Part shown: piece after piece, positions 25,990 through 34,525 of the stretch
How positions within the stretch are numbered: position 1 is the first letter of the stretch
Layout of the letters: every line of letters begins with the position of its first letter
DNA from: Notoacmeibacter marinus
Lineage (GTDB): Bacteria > Pseudomonadota > Alphaproteobacteria > Rhizobiales > Rhizobiaceae
NCBI RefSeq assembly: GCF_002238045.1
Contig: NZ_NBYO01000002.1
Coordinates: 558,001-622,000, forward strand
Reading direction: 5' to 3'
Length of the DNA stretch: 64,000 nt
The notes under the pieces: generated by a model
The model's database searches: none
What the model was told of the DNA's origin: nothing
Seen by the model: only the letters and a program-made list of their open reading frames with translations
Program-made: the position numbers and the translations under genes

Positions 25990-27519
25990 ATGGGTAATGC
26001 CGCGCTTCTGAATGTGCCCGATCGCGACCTGTCCTCGGCCCGCATGGCGGTCAACCGCGCCGCCTGGGCCTCGAAATATTATCGGACATTCGACCGCGAC
26101 GCCGTGCTGCGCATCGCAGGGGCCGTTGCGAAGGCCGGCTATGAGAAGGCCCCGCATTATGCCGAATGGGCCGTTCGAGAAACCGGTTATGGCGTCGTCG
26201 AACACAAGACCGTCAAGAACCGTCTCTGCACCCACGATCTGCTGGATTACTACCACGATCTCGACCTGGTTTCCGCGCGCATCGACGAAGAACGCAACAT
26301 CGTCGAACTGCCCAAGCCGGCGGGTGTGATCTTCGCGCTGGCGCCTGTCACGAACCCGGTTGCCACGGTTTATTACAAGGCGATGCTGGCGATTCTCAGC
26401 AGGAACGCCATCGTTCTTTGCCCGCATCCGGCGGCGAAGGAGTGCTCCGCCGATGCCGCCCGTCATCTGGCTGCGGCCGCAGAAGCGGCGGGCGCGCCCT
26501 CAGGCCTGATCCAGTGCGTCGAGAACCCCTCCGTGCCGCTGGTCGAGGACATCATGTCGTCCGACCGGATCAACGTCATCATGGCAACGGGCGGCAATGC
26601 GATGGTCCGCGCCGCCTATTCGTCCGGCAATCCGGCCATTGGCGTCGGTCCGGGCAATGCGGTGGCTTTCGTCGATCCCTCCGCCAATGTCGATCGGGCC
26701 GCGAAATGCCTCGTCGAAAGCAAGAGCTTCGACAATTCGATCCTCTGCACCAATGAAAGCATTTGCCTCACGCTGGAAGAGAATTTCGGCAATGTGGAGC
26801 GTGCCCTGCGCACCGCCGGCGCGCATATCTGCAACGAGACCGATACCGACCGCCTGCGCGACTACCTCTGGGCCGACAAAGGCTTCAACGTCGAGGCCAT
26901 TGGCAAATCAGCTGCGTGGATCGCCGACAAGGCCGGCATACGCGTTAATCCGGCGACGAAAATTCTCGTACCTGTCGTCCGTCGTCCCGGGCAGGACGAT
27001 CTGCTGTTCCGCGAAAAGCTATGCCCGGTCCTGACGCTGACGGCGGCGGTCGATTTCGAACAGGCCGTGACCTTTGCCCGCCATGCGTCGAAGCGAGGCG
27101 CGGGCCATTCGGCGGCGTTTCACGGCGAGGATCGCGACCGCCTCGTCGCCTTCTCGCAGGCCGTGCCGGTCTATCGCGTAGTGGTCAATGCGCCGTGCAG
27201 CCAGGGCGCAGCCGGGTTTGCGACCTATCTTCCGCCGTCTTTCATGATCGGCACCGGCTATGCGGGACGGTCTTCCGTCGGCGAAAACGTCGGCCCGCAA
27301 CATCTCGTCCACTGGACGAAGATTGCCTTCGAGCGCGACAGCTATGCCGACCTGGAGGGTATCGATCTGTCGACGGTATCGCAGCCCCGCGCGGTGCCTG
27401 CGCCTTCGGTAACAGCGGCGCAAACACCATCGCCGTCCGCTACCCCTTCGGTCGATAGAAATGAACTGCGCCGCCTTATTCTCGAAGAGCTCAAGGGCCT
27501 GAAAGGTGACGCGCAATGA
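25990..27519 (+). CDS. BMC-encapsulated CoA-acylating-type aldehyde dehydrogenase
   Basis: The 509-residue protein belongs to the EutE/PduP-like branch. It has GVIFALAPVTNPVATVYYKAM, the nucleotide region GVGPGNAVAFVD and catalytic C253 in SFDNSILCTNES. The absence of the usual Glu general base region of hydrolytic ALDHs fits CoA-dependent acylation. After the catalytic domain a Pro/Ser/Ala-rich linker (about 467-487) leads to an amphipathic helix NELRRLILEELKGL near the C-terminus, the classic form of a BMC encapsulation peptide. It would convert an aldehyde to acyl-CoA inside the shell. The stop overlaps the next shell gene by 4 bp. Confidence 0.9.
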   Translation: MGNAALLNVPDRDLSSARMAVNRAAWASKYYRTFDRDAVLRIAGAVAKAGYEKAPHYAEWAVRETGYGVVEHKTVKNRLCTHDLLDYYHDLDLVSARIDEERNIVELPKPAGVIFALAPVTNPVATVYYKAMLAILSRNAIVLCPHPAAKECSADAARHLAAAAEAAGAPSGLIQCVENPSVPLVEDIMSSDRINVIMATGGNAMVRAAYSSGNPAIGVGPGNAVAFVDPSANVDRAAKCLVESKSFDNSILCTNESICLTLEENFGNVERALRTAGAHICNETDTDRLRDYLWADKGFNVEAIGKSAAWIADKAGIRVNPATKILVPVVRRPGQDDLLFREKLCPVLTLTAAVDFEQAVTFARHASKRGAGHSAAFHGEDRDRLVAFSQAVPVYRVVVNAPCSQGAAGFATYLPPSFMIGTGYAGRSSVGENVGPQHLVHWTKIAFERDSYADLEGIDLSTVSQPRAVPAPSVTAAQTPSPSATPSVDRNELRRLILEELKGLKGDAQ

Positions 27520-28127
27520 CCGATCTGCGCGCCTCCATCTTCATCGATCAGCTTCAGCCGCAGACACTGGCTTATATCGCCACCTGGATGCGAGGCACCC
27601 TGCCCCGCCTACGCATGGCCGCGCAGATCGTCGAGATCGCGCCGGGCCTCGACATCGAGGCGCTGACCGACACGGTGCTGAAGAGCGCCGACGTGCGGGC
27701 CGGTCTCCTCGTGGTCGAGCGCCAGTTCGGCACGTTGCAGTTCCATTCCCATTCCACGGCGGAAGTACACGCCGGCGCCGCCGCCATTCTGGAGGCGCTC
27801 GGCCAGACCATGAAGGATGTGGCCACGCCGAAGATCCTCGCCTCCAAACTCGTCACCAATGTCGACGACCAGCACGCCTTTCTGATGAACCGCAACAAGC
27901 TGGGATCGATGGTGATCGGCGGCGACAGCATCTATCTGCTCGAATGCCAGTCGGCGGCCTACGCCATTCTCGCCTGCAACGAGGCGGAGAAGGAAGCCGA
28001 CATCAAGCTCATCGACATGCGCATGATCGGCGCCAATGGCCGGCTCTATCTGGCTGGCACCGAGGCCGATGTGCGCAATGCGCGCAACGCCGCCGAAAGC
28101 GCTCTGCGCGAAGCGGGAGCGGTCTGA
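27516..28127 (+). CDS. Tandem-domain BMC shell protein (BMC-T), copy 1
   Basis: The 203-residue protein has two BMC-like halves. The first (about 5-100) includes LRASIFIDQLQPQTLAYIATW, and RQFGTLQFHSHSTAEVHAGAAAILEALG; the second (about 110-200) includes DDQHAFLMNRNKLGSMVIGG, CQSAAYAILACNEAEKEAD and MRMIGANGRLYLAGTEADV. Double-domain shell proteins form trimers that tile in the facets and may carry larger pores. It is clearly paralogous to the protein at 29108 (shared LQPQ, ERQFG, DDQHA/SDQHA, ANEAEK). It is co-translated with the aldehyde dehydrogenase. Confidence 0.88.
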   Translation: MTDLRASIFIDQLQPQTLAYIATWMRGTLPRLRMAAQIVEIAPGLDIEALTDTVLKSADVRAGLLVVERQFGTLQFHSHSTAEVHAGAAAILEALGQTMKDVATPKILASKLVTNVDDQHAFLMNRNKLGSMVIGGDSIYLLECQSAAYAILACNEAEKEADIKLIDMRMIGANGRLYLAGTEADVRNARNAAESALREAGAV

Positions 28128-28537
28128 TGTCGGCATTGCGCGACGAGATACGGGCCATTTTGCGCGAAGAGCTGGCCGCTTTCCGCGGCGACGCCGGGGC
28201 GGTGGTCGAAACCGTGCGCATCGATTCCAGTGGCGATCTCAACCGGTTCGTTGCCGATCTGCTCACCCGTGCGGACGAGCCGGACTTCCGGACGCGGGTC
28301 GCATCCGGGCAGATCCGGTTCGAACTCGGCAAACCGACGCCCTACGCCGCGCGCGCCATCGTCAGTAGCCCGCCGAAGCCGGCGGGCCCCATGCTGGACA
28401 AGAAGCTTGTCACCGAAATCGACATCGCCGCCCTTGGCCCCGGAACCCTCCGTCTCGCCAAGCACAGCAGGCTGACCCCGCTAGCCAAGGACGAAGCGCG
28501 GCGCAAGGGCATTCGGATCGAAAGGATCGAGACATGA
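28127..28537 (+). CDS. Small BMC accessory protein with an encapsulation-like N-terminal helix
   Basis: The 136-residue protein starts at ATG 28127, overlapping the previous stop (TGATG). The N-terminus MSALRDEIRAILREELAAF is an amphipathic helix of the same style as the tail of the aldehyde dehydrogenase (both carry an I-L-x-E-E-L core). A middle segment (about 30-75) is acidic, and the C-terminus carries VTEIDIAALGPG and RLTPLAKDEARRKGIRIE. A similar TPLA-D-A motif occurs in several small BMC-associated proteins such as those near eut and pdu genes, to my recollection. No enzyme motif is visible. A scaffold or cargo-adaptor role is plausible but unproven. Confidence 0.7.
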   Translation: MSALRDEIRAILREELAAFRGDAGAVVETVRIDSSGDLNRFVADLLTRADEPDFRTRVASGQIRFELGKPTPYAARAIVSSPPKPAGPMLDKKLVTEIDIAALGPGTLRLAKHSRLTPLAKDEARRKGIRIERIET

Positions 28538-28788
28538 TCAAGGGTCGCGTCAAGGGAAAGGTCTGGTCGTCGCGCCATGTCGGCACGCTGCCGCCGGGCG
28601 CCCTTCTGGAAGTGGAGACCGAAGCGGGCGGGCGCATCATCGCCTTCGATCCGCTCGGCTGCGACGACGAAGAGGCAGTGATGGTGACCCAGGGCTCCGT
28701 CGCCGCCGCCTATTTCAACGGCAAGAACGCCCCGGTCGACGCCCTGATCATCGGCTCGATCGACGAAAACACCAAACAGAAATCTTGA
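28534..28788 (+). CDS. BMC vertex protein (BMC-P, EutN/CcmL family)
   Basis: The 84-residue protein has the EutN/CcmL fold signature: N-terminal [25 protein letters not shown], then [24 protein letters not shown] and [10 protein letters not shown]. These proteins form pentamers that close the twelve shell vertices. It overlaps the previous stop by 4 bp (ATGA) and ends 13 bp before the BMC-H gene. It is the only vertex protein in the window. Confidence 0.93.
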   Translation: MIKGRVKGKVWSSRHVGTLPPGALLEVETEAGGRIIAFDPLGCDDEEAVMVTQGSVAAAYFNGKNAPVDALIIGSIDENTKQKS

Positions 28789-28801
28789 GAGGAGAACTCC
28801 A

Positions 28802-29080
28802 ATGGCAAATCTGGCAATCGGAATGATCGAAACCAAGGGCTACGTGCCCGCGCTCTCGGCTGCGGATGCGATGGTCAAGGCGGCCAATGTCGAGATCGTG
28901 GCCCGTAACGAGGTCGGCGGCGGTCTCGTCTCCGTGGTCGTGCGGGGCGATGTCGGCGCGGTCAAGGCGGCGACGGAGGCCGGTGCGATGGCGGCGAGCC
29001 AGGTCGGCGACGTCACCGCCGTACACGTGATCCCGCGCCCCCACGCCGATCTCGGCAAGCATTTCGAAGCGGCGAAGTAA
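28802..29080 (+). CDS. Hexameric BMC shell protein (BMC-H)
   Basis: The 92-residue protein is a canonical single-domain BMC protein: [27 protein letters not shown], pore-lining loop around [27 protein letters not shown] and C-terminal [14 protein letters not shown]. The Lys in VKAAN corresponds to the edge residue used in hexamer-hexamer packing. GAGAGGAGAAC lies before the ATG. It is the sole BMC-H gene and so likely the main facet building block. Confidence 0.96.
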   Translation: MANLAIGMIETKGYVPALSAADAMVKAANVEIVARNEVGGGLVSVVVRGDVGAVKAATEAGAMAASQVGDVTAVHVIPRPHADLGKHFEAAK

Positions 29081-29107
29081 GCTCGGACCGTAAAGAGGAC
29101 GGATAGG

Positions 29108-29737
29108 ATGACGGAACTTCGCGTGTATCTCCCCATCGAAGATCTGCAGCCGCAATTCGCGGCCTATCTGTCCTCGCCGACCCGGGCGCGCGCCTATCCG
29201 CCCTTTCGGGGTCAGCACTCGCTGATCATCGAGGTCGCGCCGGCGCTCAGCATTCACCGCATTACCGATCTGGCGCTGAAGGTCGCGCCGGATATGGAAC
29301 CGGGCATCCTGTTCACCGAGCGTCAGTTCGGCCTCCTGGAACTGCACGCCGATTCCATGGAAGAGCTGGACGCCGCCGGCCGGGCCATCCTGAAGGGCAT
29401 CGGCGCCAAGGCGACCGACCAATTGGCGCCGAAGGTGCTCTACCACGACATCATCGAAGACTTGTCGGACCAGCACGCCATCATTCTGAACCGGTCGCGC
29501 GACGGCTCGATCCTGGTGCCGGGTGTGGCGCTTCTGATCTACGAGATGGCGCCGGCGCTTTTCGCCTGCGTCGCAGCAAATGAGGCCGAGAAGGCGGCGC
29601 CCGGTCTCACGATCAACGATGTGCAGATGATGGGCGCCACGGGCCGGATCTTCATGTCCGGCAGCGTCGAAGACATGACCATAGCGCGCGATCGCATCAG
29701 TGAAATTCTTAGCACGATAGAGGGCCGCTCATCGTAG
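29108..29737 (+). CDS. Tandem-domain BMC shell protein (BMC-T), copy 2
   Basis: The 209-residue protein resembles the BMC-T at 27516 along its length: LRVYLPIEDLQPQFAAYLSS, IEVAPALSIHRITDLALKVAPDMEPGILFTERQFGLLELHADSMEELDAAG, then LSDQHAIILNRSRDGSILVPG and FACVAANEAEKAAPGLTINDVQMMGATGRIFMSGSVEDM. The two copies differ in the loops that would line the trimer pore, suggesting separate transport roles. It follows the BMC-H gene after 27 bp and ends the shell block. Confidence 0.88.
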   Translation: MTELRVYLPIEDLQPQFAAYLSSPTRARAYPPFRGQHSLIIEVAPALSIHRITDLALKVAPDMEPGILFTERQFGLLELHADSMEELDAAGRAILKGIGAKATDQLAPKVLYHDIIEDLSDQHAIILNRSRDGSILVPGVALLIYEMAPALFACVAANEAEKAAPGLTINDVQMMGATGRIFMSGSVEDMTIARDRISEILSTIEGRSS

Positions 29738-29789
29738 CGGCAGCATGAACGAGGCAGCATAGACCACCACCCCAGCAAGGAGATCGATC

Positions 29790-30926
29790 ATGATCAAAAT
29801 GTCCAGACGGCAGTTCATCCATCGCACCGCGGCGCTATCGGGAGCGGCAGCTCTCGGGCCTTTGGCAGGGCCCGCCTTTGCCGATCGAACCGACGAATTG
29901 AACATCCTCTGTTGGGAAGGCTACAATTCCGACCAGGTGCTCGGCCCGTTCCGCGACATGCACTCCGGCGCGACCGTCCGCGCCGAAAGCGGTACATCCG
30001 ATCCTGACATGATCAACAAATTGCGGGCGGGCGAGGTCAATGTCTGGGACCTGATCAATGTGAACCAGCCATGGGCGCGCGATCAGCTCTATCCGGAAAA
30101 GCTGATCAAGCCGCTGAACAAGGAGCGCTTCCTTCCCTATTTCGACCAGATGCTGCCGGAGTTCAAAGACTATCCGCTGGCCTTCGCCGAGGATGGCGAA
30201 CTGATCGGCATGCCGCAGCGCTACGGCCCGTTCAGCTTTGTCGTGAACACCGATGTCATCAGCCGCGAAATGGCCGAGGATCAGGGCTGGAATCTCTTCC
30301 TCGATCCCAAGATGAAGGATCGCTACGGCGTTCTGACCTATGACAACTGGAACGTCATCCACCTCTGCCTGACCGCCGGGCTCAACCCGTTCGCACCGGT
30401 CGAGGGCGAAGACCTCGAAACCTTCAAATCGACGGCCGAGGCAATCTTCGGCGGATCGAAGCTTCTGACCGACGATTTGGTGGCGATGAACACCGCCCTG
30501 ATCAATGGCGAGATCGACGCCTACTTCACCGGCGGCACCTACACCGCTTCGCCCGCACGCTATGACGGGGCGAGCAATGTGCGCGCCATCACACCGAAGA
30601 GCGGCCCGGTCGACGGCAAGGGCGGCGTGGTCTGGATCGAACTGACTTCGCTGGTCAACAACCCCGACCCCAGCAACCTGGCCGAGGACTTCCTGGAATA
30701 TGTCCAGACACCCGAAGCCAGCAAGGCTGTCGCCTTTACCGAGGGCACCTACAACCCGGTCAGTCAGATGGGAAATCCGGAGGTGATGGAGAAGTTCGAC
30801 GAGGAGGAGCTGGACGCCATCCAGATGGACAGCCTCGCCGAAGAGATGGAGCGCTCGCTCGATTACGAGGTCGTCACATCCTACGACCAGCTGATCGACA
30901 TCTACACCAAGGCCCGCCGCTCCTGA
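29790..30926 (+). CDS. PotD-like periplasmic binding protein with Tat signal, BMC substrate importer
   Basis: The 378-residue protein starts with a twin-arginine signal: SRRQFIHRTAALSGAAALGPLAGPAFA. The mature part begins ELNILCWEGYNSDQVLGPFRDMHSGA, typical of the spermidine/putrescine family of binding proteins, followed by LRAGEVNVWDLINVNQPWARDQL and YGPFSFVVNTDVI. AAGGAG precedes the start. It sits in the BMC operon, so the ligand is probably a cationic amine such as an amino alcohol; this is inference. A perfect hairpin follows the gene. Confidence 0.85.
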   Translation: MIKMSRRQFIHRTAALSGAAALGPLAGPAFADRTDELNILCWEGYNSDQVLGPFRDMHSGATVRAESGTSDPDMINKLRAGEVNVWDLINVNQPWARDQLYPEKLIKPLNKERFLPYFDQMLPEFKDYPLAFAEDGELIGMPQRYGPFSFVVNTDVISREMAEDQGWNLFLDPKMKDRYGVLTYDNWNVIHLCLTAGLNPFAPVEGEDLETFKSTAEAIFGGSKLLTDDLVAMNTALINGEIDAYFTGGTYTASPARYDGASNVRAITPKSGPVDGKGGVVWIELTSLVNNPDPSNLAEDFLEYVQTPEASKAVAFTEGTYNPVSQMGNPEVMEKFDEEELDAIQMDSLAEEMERSLDYEVVTSYDQLIDIYTKARRS

Positions 30927-30933
30927 CCATAAG

Positions 30934-30959
30934 CGCCTGCGGCGTCATCGCCGCAGGCG
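30934..30959 (+). other. Perfect intercistronic hairpin after the Pot-type binding protein gene
   Basis: CGCCTGCGGCG (30934-30944) pairs perfectly with CGCCGCAGGCG (30949-30959), loop TCAT, 8 bp after the stop codon. There is no T-run. It is well suited to protect the upstream message end and raise binding-protein yield. Confidence 0.6.
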
Positions 30960-30978
30960 TGCCAATTCGAGGCAGACA

Positions 30979-32052
30979 ATGACGGATACCGCCTTCCTGC
31001 GCCTGCGCGGCGTGGTCAAGAAATTTCATAGCTTCACGGCGCTGCACGGGATCGACCTCGATATTCGCGAGGGCGAGTTCTTCACTATTGTCGGCCCGTC
31101 GGGCAGCGGCAAATCGACCATGATCCGCCTTCTCGTCGGCATGGATGACGTGACCGAAGGGCAAATCCATCTGCGCGACGAGCGCATCGATCAGATGCCA
31201 GCCAATCTGCGCCCGACCTGCATGGTCTTCCAGTCGCTGGCGCTTTTCCCGCATATGTCTGTCGGCCAGAACATCGAATTTCCGCTGAAGCTCCGCAAGG
31301 AGCCGCCCGCCCAACGGCGCGAGCGCGTCAACGAACTGCTCGATCTGCTGCATCTGCCGCGCAGCTATTACGACAAGCGCATCTCGCAATGCTCCGGCGG
31401 CGAGCGCCAGCGGATCGCGCTCGCCCGGGCGCTCGCCTTCGACCCCGAAATCCTCTTCTTCGACGAGCCGCTCTCCGCCCTCGACTATCGCCTGCGCAAG
31501 ACGCTGGAGAAGGAGTTGAAGGACCTCCACCATCGCACCGGCAAGACCTTCGTCTACATCACCCATTCGCTGGAAGAGGCTATGGTGATGTCCGACCGGA
31601 TCGCCATCATGAAGGACGGGCGGATCGAACAGATCGCCACCGCCGACGAAATCTATCGTCGCCCCGTCAGCCGGTTCGTCGCCGAATTCATGGGCGAGGT
31701 GAACCTCTTCAATGTGCGGTGCGGGCACGATGGCGCGGTCTCCGGGCCTGGCCTCAGCACGCGCGGCGACCTGACCGCCGAGGGTCTGCCGGCCGGAAGC
31801 GAGGCGCTGCTGATGGTCCGCCCGGAATATGTGCAGTTCGCCGCTCCCTCCGAGCAGTACGACTACATCCTGCAGGGCCGCGTGCGCGAGGAGTACATTC
31901 TCGGATCGCGCATCCAGTACGAGATCGAAGGGCCGCAGGACAAGCGCATCACGGTGGAGAAGCTGCGACAGAACCGGCTGGACGATGCCGTCGGCAAGCA
32001 GGTCCGCCTCGGCTTCAATGCCGAGAAGACCCATCTGATCGGAAACGGCTGA
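30979..32052 (+). CDS. PotA-like ABC transporter ATP-binding protein of the BMC operon
   Basis: The 357-residue ATPase has Walker A GPSGSGKST, VFQSLALFPHMSVGQN, signature CSGGERQRIALARA (Cys replaces the usual Leu at the first position), Walker B ILFFDEPLSALD and the H-loop YITHSLEEAM. A TOBE domain follows with LLMVRPEYVQF and TVEKLRQN. It energises the importer with the binding protein and the two permeases. Its stop overlaps the next start (TGATG). Confidence 0.9.
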   Translation: MTDTAFLRLRGVVKKFHSFTALHGIDLDIREGEFFTIVGPSGSGKSTMIRLLVGMDDVTEGQIHLRDERIDQMPANLRPTCMVFQSLALFPHMSVGQNIEFPLKLRKEPPAQRRERVNELLDLLHLPRSYYDKRISQCSGGERQRIALARALAFDPEILFFDEPLSALDYRLRKTLEKELKDLHHRTGKTFVYITHSLEEAMVMSDRIAIMKDGRIEQIATADEIYRRPVSRFVAEFMGEVNLFNVRCGHDGAVSGPGLSTRGDLTAEGLPAGSEALLMVRPEYVQFAAPSEQYDYILQGRVREEYILGSRIQYEIEGPQDKRITVEKLRQNRLDDAVGKQVRLGFNAEKTHLIGNG

Positions 32053-32906
32053 TGGAGAGGACCGACCGCAAACTCGGCCTGCTGTCCGCGCTGCCGCTCA
32101 CGGCGGTTCTGCTCCTGGCGTTTGTTGCGCCGATGGTCGTGGTGGCGATCTTTTCCGTCATGCCCCAGAAGGTGTTCAGCCTGACCCATACGCCCGATTT
32201 CTCGGCCTATGCGGTCTTCTTCGATCAGGGCTATTACCGCTCGCTGCTCTGGTCGCTCGGCATGGCGCTCGCCTCGACCGCCATCCTCCTCGTGATTTGC
32301 TGGCCGCTCGCCTATGGCATGGCGAAGGTCTTCGGACGCTTCACCCTCGTTTTGACCATCGCGGTCGTGATGAGCCTCTTCGTCTCGGAGAACATCCGCC
32401 TTTTCGGCTGGGTGCTGACCCTGATGAAGGGCGGGCTGATTGAGGGCCATCTGCGCGCATGGACGGGGATCAGCTTCGACAGCCCCCTCTACGGCGTGCC
32501 GGTCATCGTGTTCGGCCTGGTCTATGTCTATCTGCCCTTCATGCTGTTTCCGCTGGCGCAGGGCATCGCCATGGTGCCGGACGACACCCGCCAGGCCGCC
32601 GCCGATCTCGGCGCGACGCGCTGGCAGATCCTGACGAAGATCGACATTCCGCTGGCCGCGCCCGGCATCGTGGTGGGTTCGCTTCTCAGCTTCGTTCTGG
32701 CCGCCGGCGCGCTGGCCGAAAGCAAGATTCTCGGCGGGCAGGCCGTCATCGCCATCGCCGACGACATCGAGACCGCCTTTACCTTCGGCCAGAACTGGCC
32801 GCTCGGCTCGGCCCTGTCGATGATCCTGATCGTCATTATCGGCGCGCTGGCGCTCTTCGGCGTCAGTCGCGTCGATCTCGATGCGATCATGGGGAGGAAA
32901 CGCTGA
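32052..32906 (+). CDS. PotB-like ABC permease of the BMC operon
   Basis: The 284-residue membrane protein has six hydrophobic segments: near residues 12-34 (LPLTAVLLLAFVAPMVVVAIF), 65-85, 95-120, 140-160, 190-215 and 255-275. The EAA-type loop reads RQAAADLGATRWQILTKIDIPLAAPG. Its start at 32052 overlaps the ATPase stop, and its stop overlaps the next permease start (TGATG), showing tight coupling. Confidence 0.87.
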   Translation: MERTDRKLGLLSALPLTAVLLLAFVAPMVVVAIFSVMPQKVFSLTHTPDFSAYAVFFDQGYYRSLLWSLGMALASTAILLVICWPLAYGMAKVFGRFTLVLTIAVVMSLFVSENIRLFGWVLTLMKGGLIEGHLRAWTGISFDSPLYGVPVIVFGLVYVYLPFMLFPLAQGIAMVPDDTRQAAADLGATRWQILTKIDIPLAAPGIVVGSLLSFVLAAGALAESKILGGQAVIAIADDIETAFTFGQNWPLGSALSMILIVIIGALALFGVSRVDLDAIMGRKR

Positions 32907-33718
32907 TGCCTGCCTCCCGCTCCACCCGCATCGTGCTGTTCGTCTACGGCCTGCTGATCATCGCGCTGCTCTATCTGCCGCTCGTTTCCGTCGGCTTCGC
33001 CTCGGTCTCGCGGGCGCGCTATCTCAGCTTTCCGATCCGCAAATACTCCACCAAATGGTACACCAGCGCGCTGGAAAGCAGCACGGTGACCGACCTCTTC
33101 TGGACCTCCCTGACCGTGGCGGCGATCGTCACCGTCGTGTCCGTGGTGATCGCCTTCTTCGGCGCCCTTGCCTTCGCCCGATACAACTGGCGCTACCGGA
33201 CGACCTTCCAGAAGCTGATCCTGCTGCCGATCTTCTTTCCTCAGACCGTGCTCGGACTGGCGCTTCTGATGTGGTTCAACTCGCTCGGCATCATTCCGAC
33301 CTGGAAGACCGCCGTCGTGGCCCACCTTGTCTGGATCGCGCCGATTGCCACGCTCATCGTCGCCATCCGCGCCTATAGCTTCGACCCGGCTCTGGAAGAG
33401 GCGGCCCGCGACATGGGCGCCAATACCGGCACGATCCTGCGGCTGATCACCCTGCCTCTGCTGCTGCCGGGCCTCGTCTCCGCCGGTCTCTTCGCCTTCC
33501 TTCTGAGTTGGGGCAACTTTCCCCTCTCGCTCTTCACCACGGGCGCCGATTCCACGCTGCCCGAATGGCTCTATGCCAAGATGGTCTCCGGCTATTCGCC
33601 GCTGGTGCCGACGCTCGGCATCATGTCCGTCGCCGGCTCCTTCGTGATTATCATGGTGGCGCTCGCCGTCGCATGGCTGATGCGCGCCAACAGGGAAAGC
33701 AAGGCCGTCCAGAACTAG
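32906..33718 (+). CDS. PotC-like ABC permease of the BMC operon
   Basis: The 270-residue membrane protein begins MPASRSTRIVLFVYGLLIIALLYLPLVSVGFASVS and has the EAA loop EEAARDMGANTGTILRLITLPLLLPGLVS. NFPLSLFTTGADSTLPEWLYAKM is typical of PotC/PotI proteins. It completes the importer. ATG 32906 overlaps the previous stop. A longer frame upstream lies in the other permease gene and is rejected. Confidence 0.88.
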   Translation: MPASRSTRIVLFVYGLLIIALLYLPLVSVGFASVSRARYLSFPIRKYSTKWYTSALESSTVTDLFWTSLTVAAIVTVVSVVIAFFGALAFARYNWRYRTTFQKLILLPIFFPQTVLGLALLMWFNSLGIIPTWKTAVVAHLVWIAPIATLIVAIRAYSFDPALEEAARDMGANTGTILRLITLPLLLPGLVSAGLFAFLLSWGNFPLSLFTTGADSTLPEWLYAKMVSGYSPLVPTLGIMSVAGSFVIIMVALAVAWLMRANRESKAVQN

Positions 33719-33736
33719 AAAACAGGGAGAACATCC

Positions 33737-34507
33737 ATGCTCACATCGCTGAATGGAAAGAGCGTCATCGTCACCGGTGGCTCCAAGGGAATCGGCCGCG
33801 GTATCGCAACCGTCTTCGCCCGCCAGGGCGCCAGGGTCACGATCACCGCGCGCGGCGAGGACGCGCTGAAGAAGGCGGCCTCGGAGATCGAGGGCGATGT
33901 GCGCTACGAGATCTGCGACGTCTCCGACTGGGAGTCGGTCAAGGCGATGGTCGATAGCACGGTCGAAGCGCAGGGCGGGCTCGATGTCCTCTGCGCCAAT
34001 GCCGGCGCGTTTCCGCAGACCAAGATTGTCGACATGGACCCCGACGAATGGGATGGCGTCATGGCGACGAACCTCCGCTCGGCTTTTCTGTGCGTGAAGG
34101 CGGCCATTCCGCATTTCGACAAGGCCGGCAAGGGCCGCGTGGTCCTCACATCGTCCATCACCGGGCCGATCACCGGCTTTCCGGGCTGGTCGCATTACGG
34201 CGCGTCGAAGGCCGGACAACTCGGCTTTCTGAAAACGGCGGCGATGGAGCTGTCGCGCTATGGCACCACGATCAACGCCGTCATGCCCGGCAATATCTAC
34301 ACCGAGGGCCTGCAGGATCTCGGCCAGGATTATCTGGACACCATGGCCGCCTCGATTCCGCTGAAGCGGCTCGGCGATGTCGAGGATATCGGCAATGCCG
34401 CGCTCTTCTTCGCCTCCGACGAGGCGGGCTACATCACCGGCCAGCAGATCGTCGTCGATGGCGGTCAAATCATTCCGGAGTCGCTCGAAGCGCTCGACGA
34501 AATCTGA
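33737..34507 (+). CDS. Short-chain dehydrogenase of the BMC operon, putative amino-alcohol dehydrogenase
   Basis: The 256-residue protein is a classical SDR: TGGSKGIG (13-20), CANAGAF, catalytic S139/S140, Y154 and K158 (YGASK). RMM-type microcompartment loci of mycobacteria carry an SDR reported to act on 1-amino-2-propanol, and the neighbours here match that gene set, so an amino-alcohol substrate is the leading hypothesis. No targeting tail is obvious; the C-terminus PESLEALDEI is short and acidic. AGGGAG precedes the start. An FabG-like 3-oxoacyl reductase role is the alternative. Confidence 0.85.
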   Translation: MLTSLNGKSVIVTGGSKGIGRGIATVFARQGARVTITARGEDALKKAASEIEGDVRYEICDVSDWESVKAMVDSTVEAQGGLDVLCANAGAFPQTKIVDMDPDEWDGVMATNLRSAFLCVKAAIPHFDKAGKGRVVLTSSITGPITGFPGWSHYGASKAGQLGFLKTAAMELSRYGTTINAVMPGNIYTEGLQDLGQDYLDTMAASIPLKRLGDVEDIGNAALFFASDEAGYITGQQIVVDGGQIIPESLEALDEI

Positions 34508-34525
34508 GCGGGACGGGAGGTTCGC

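Noticed and set aside
23791-26466. A single 891-codon minus-strand frame that includes the DeoR regulator at its end
   Set aside because: Only the last 260 codons match DeoR. The rest is antisense to the PLP enzyme and dehydrogenase and crosses the promoter region, so the gene is restricted to 23791-24570.
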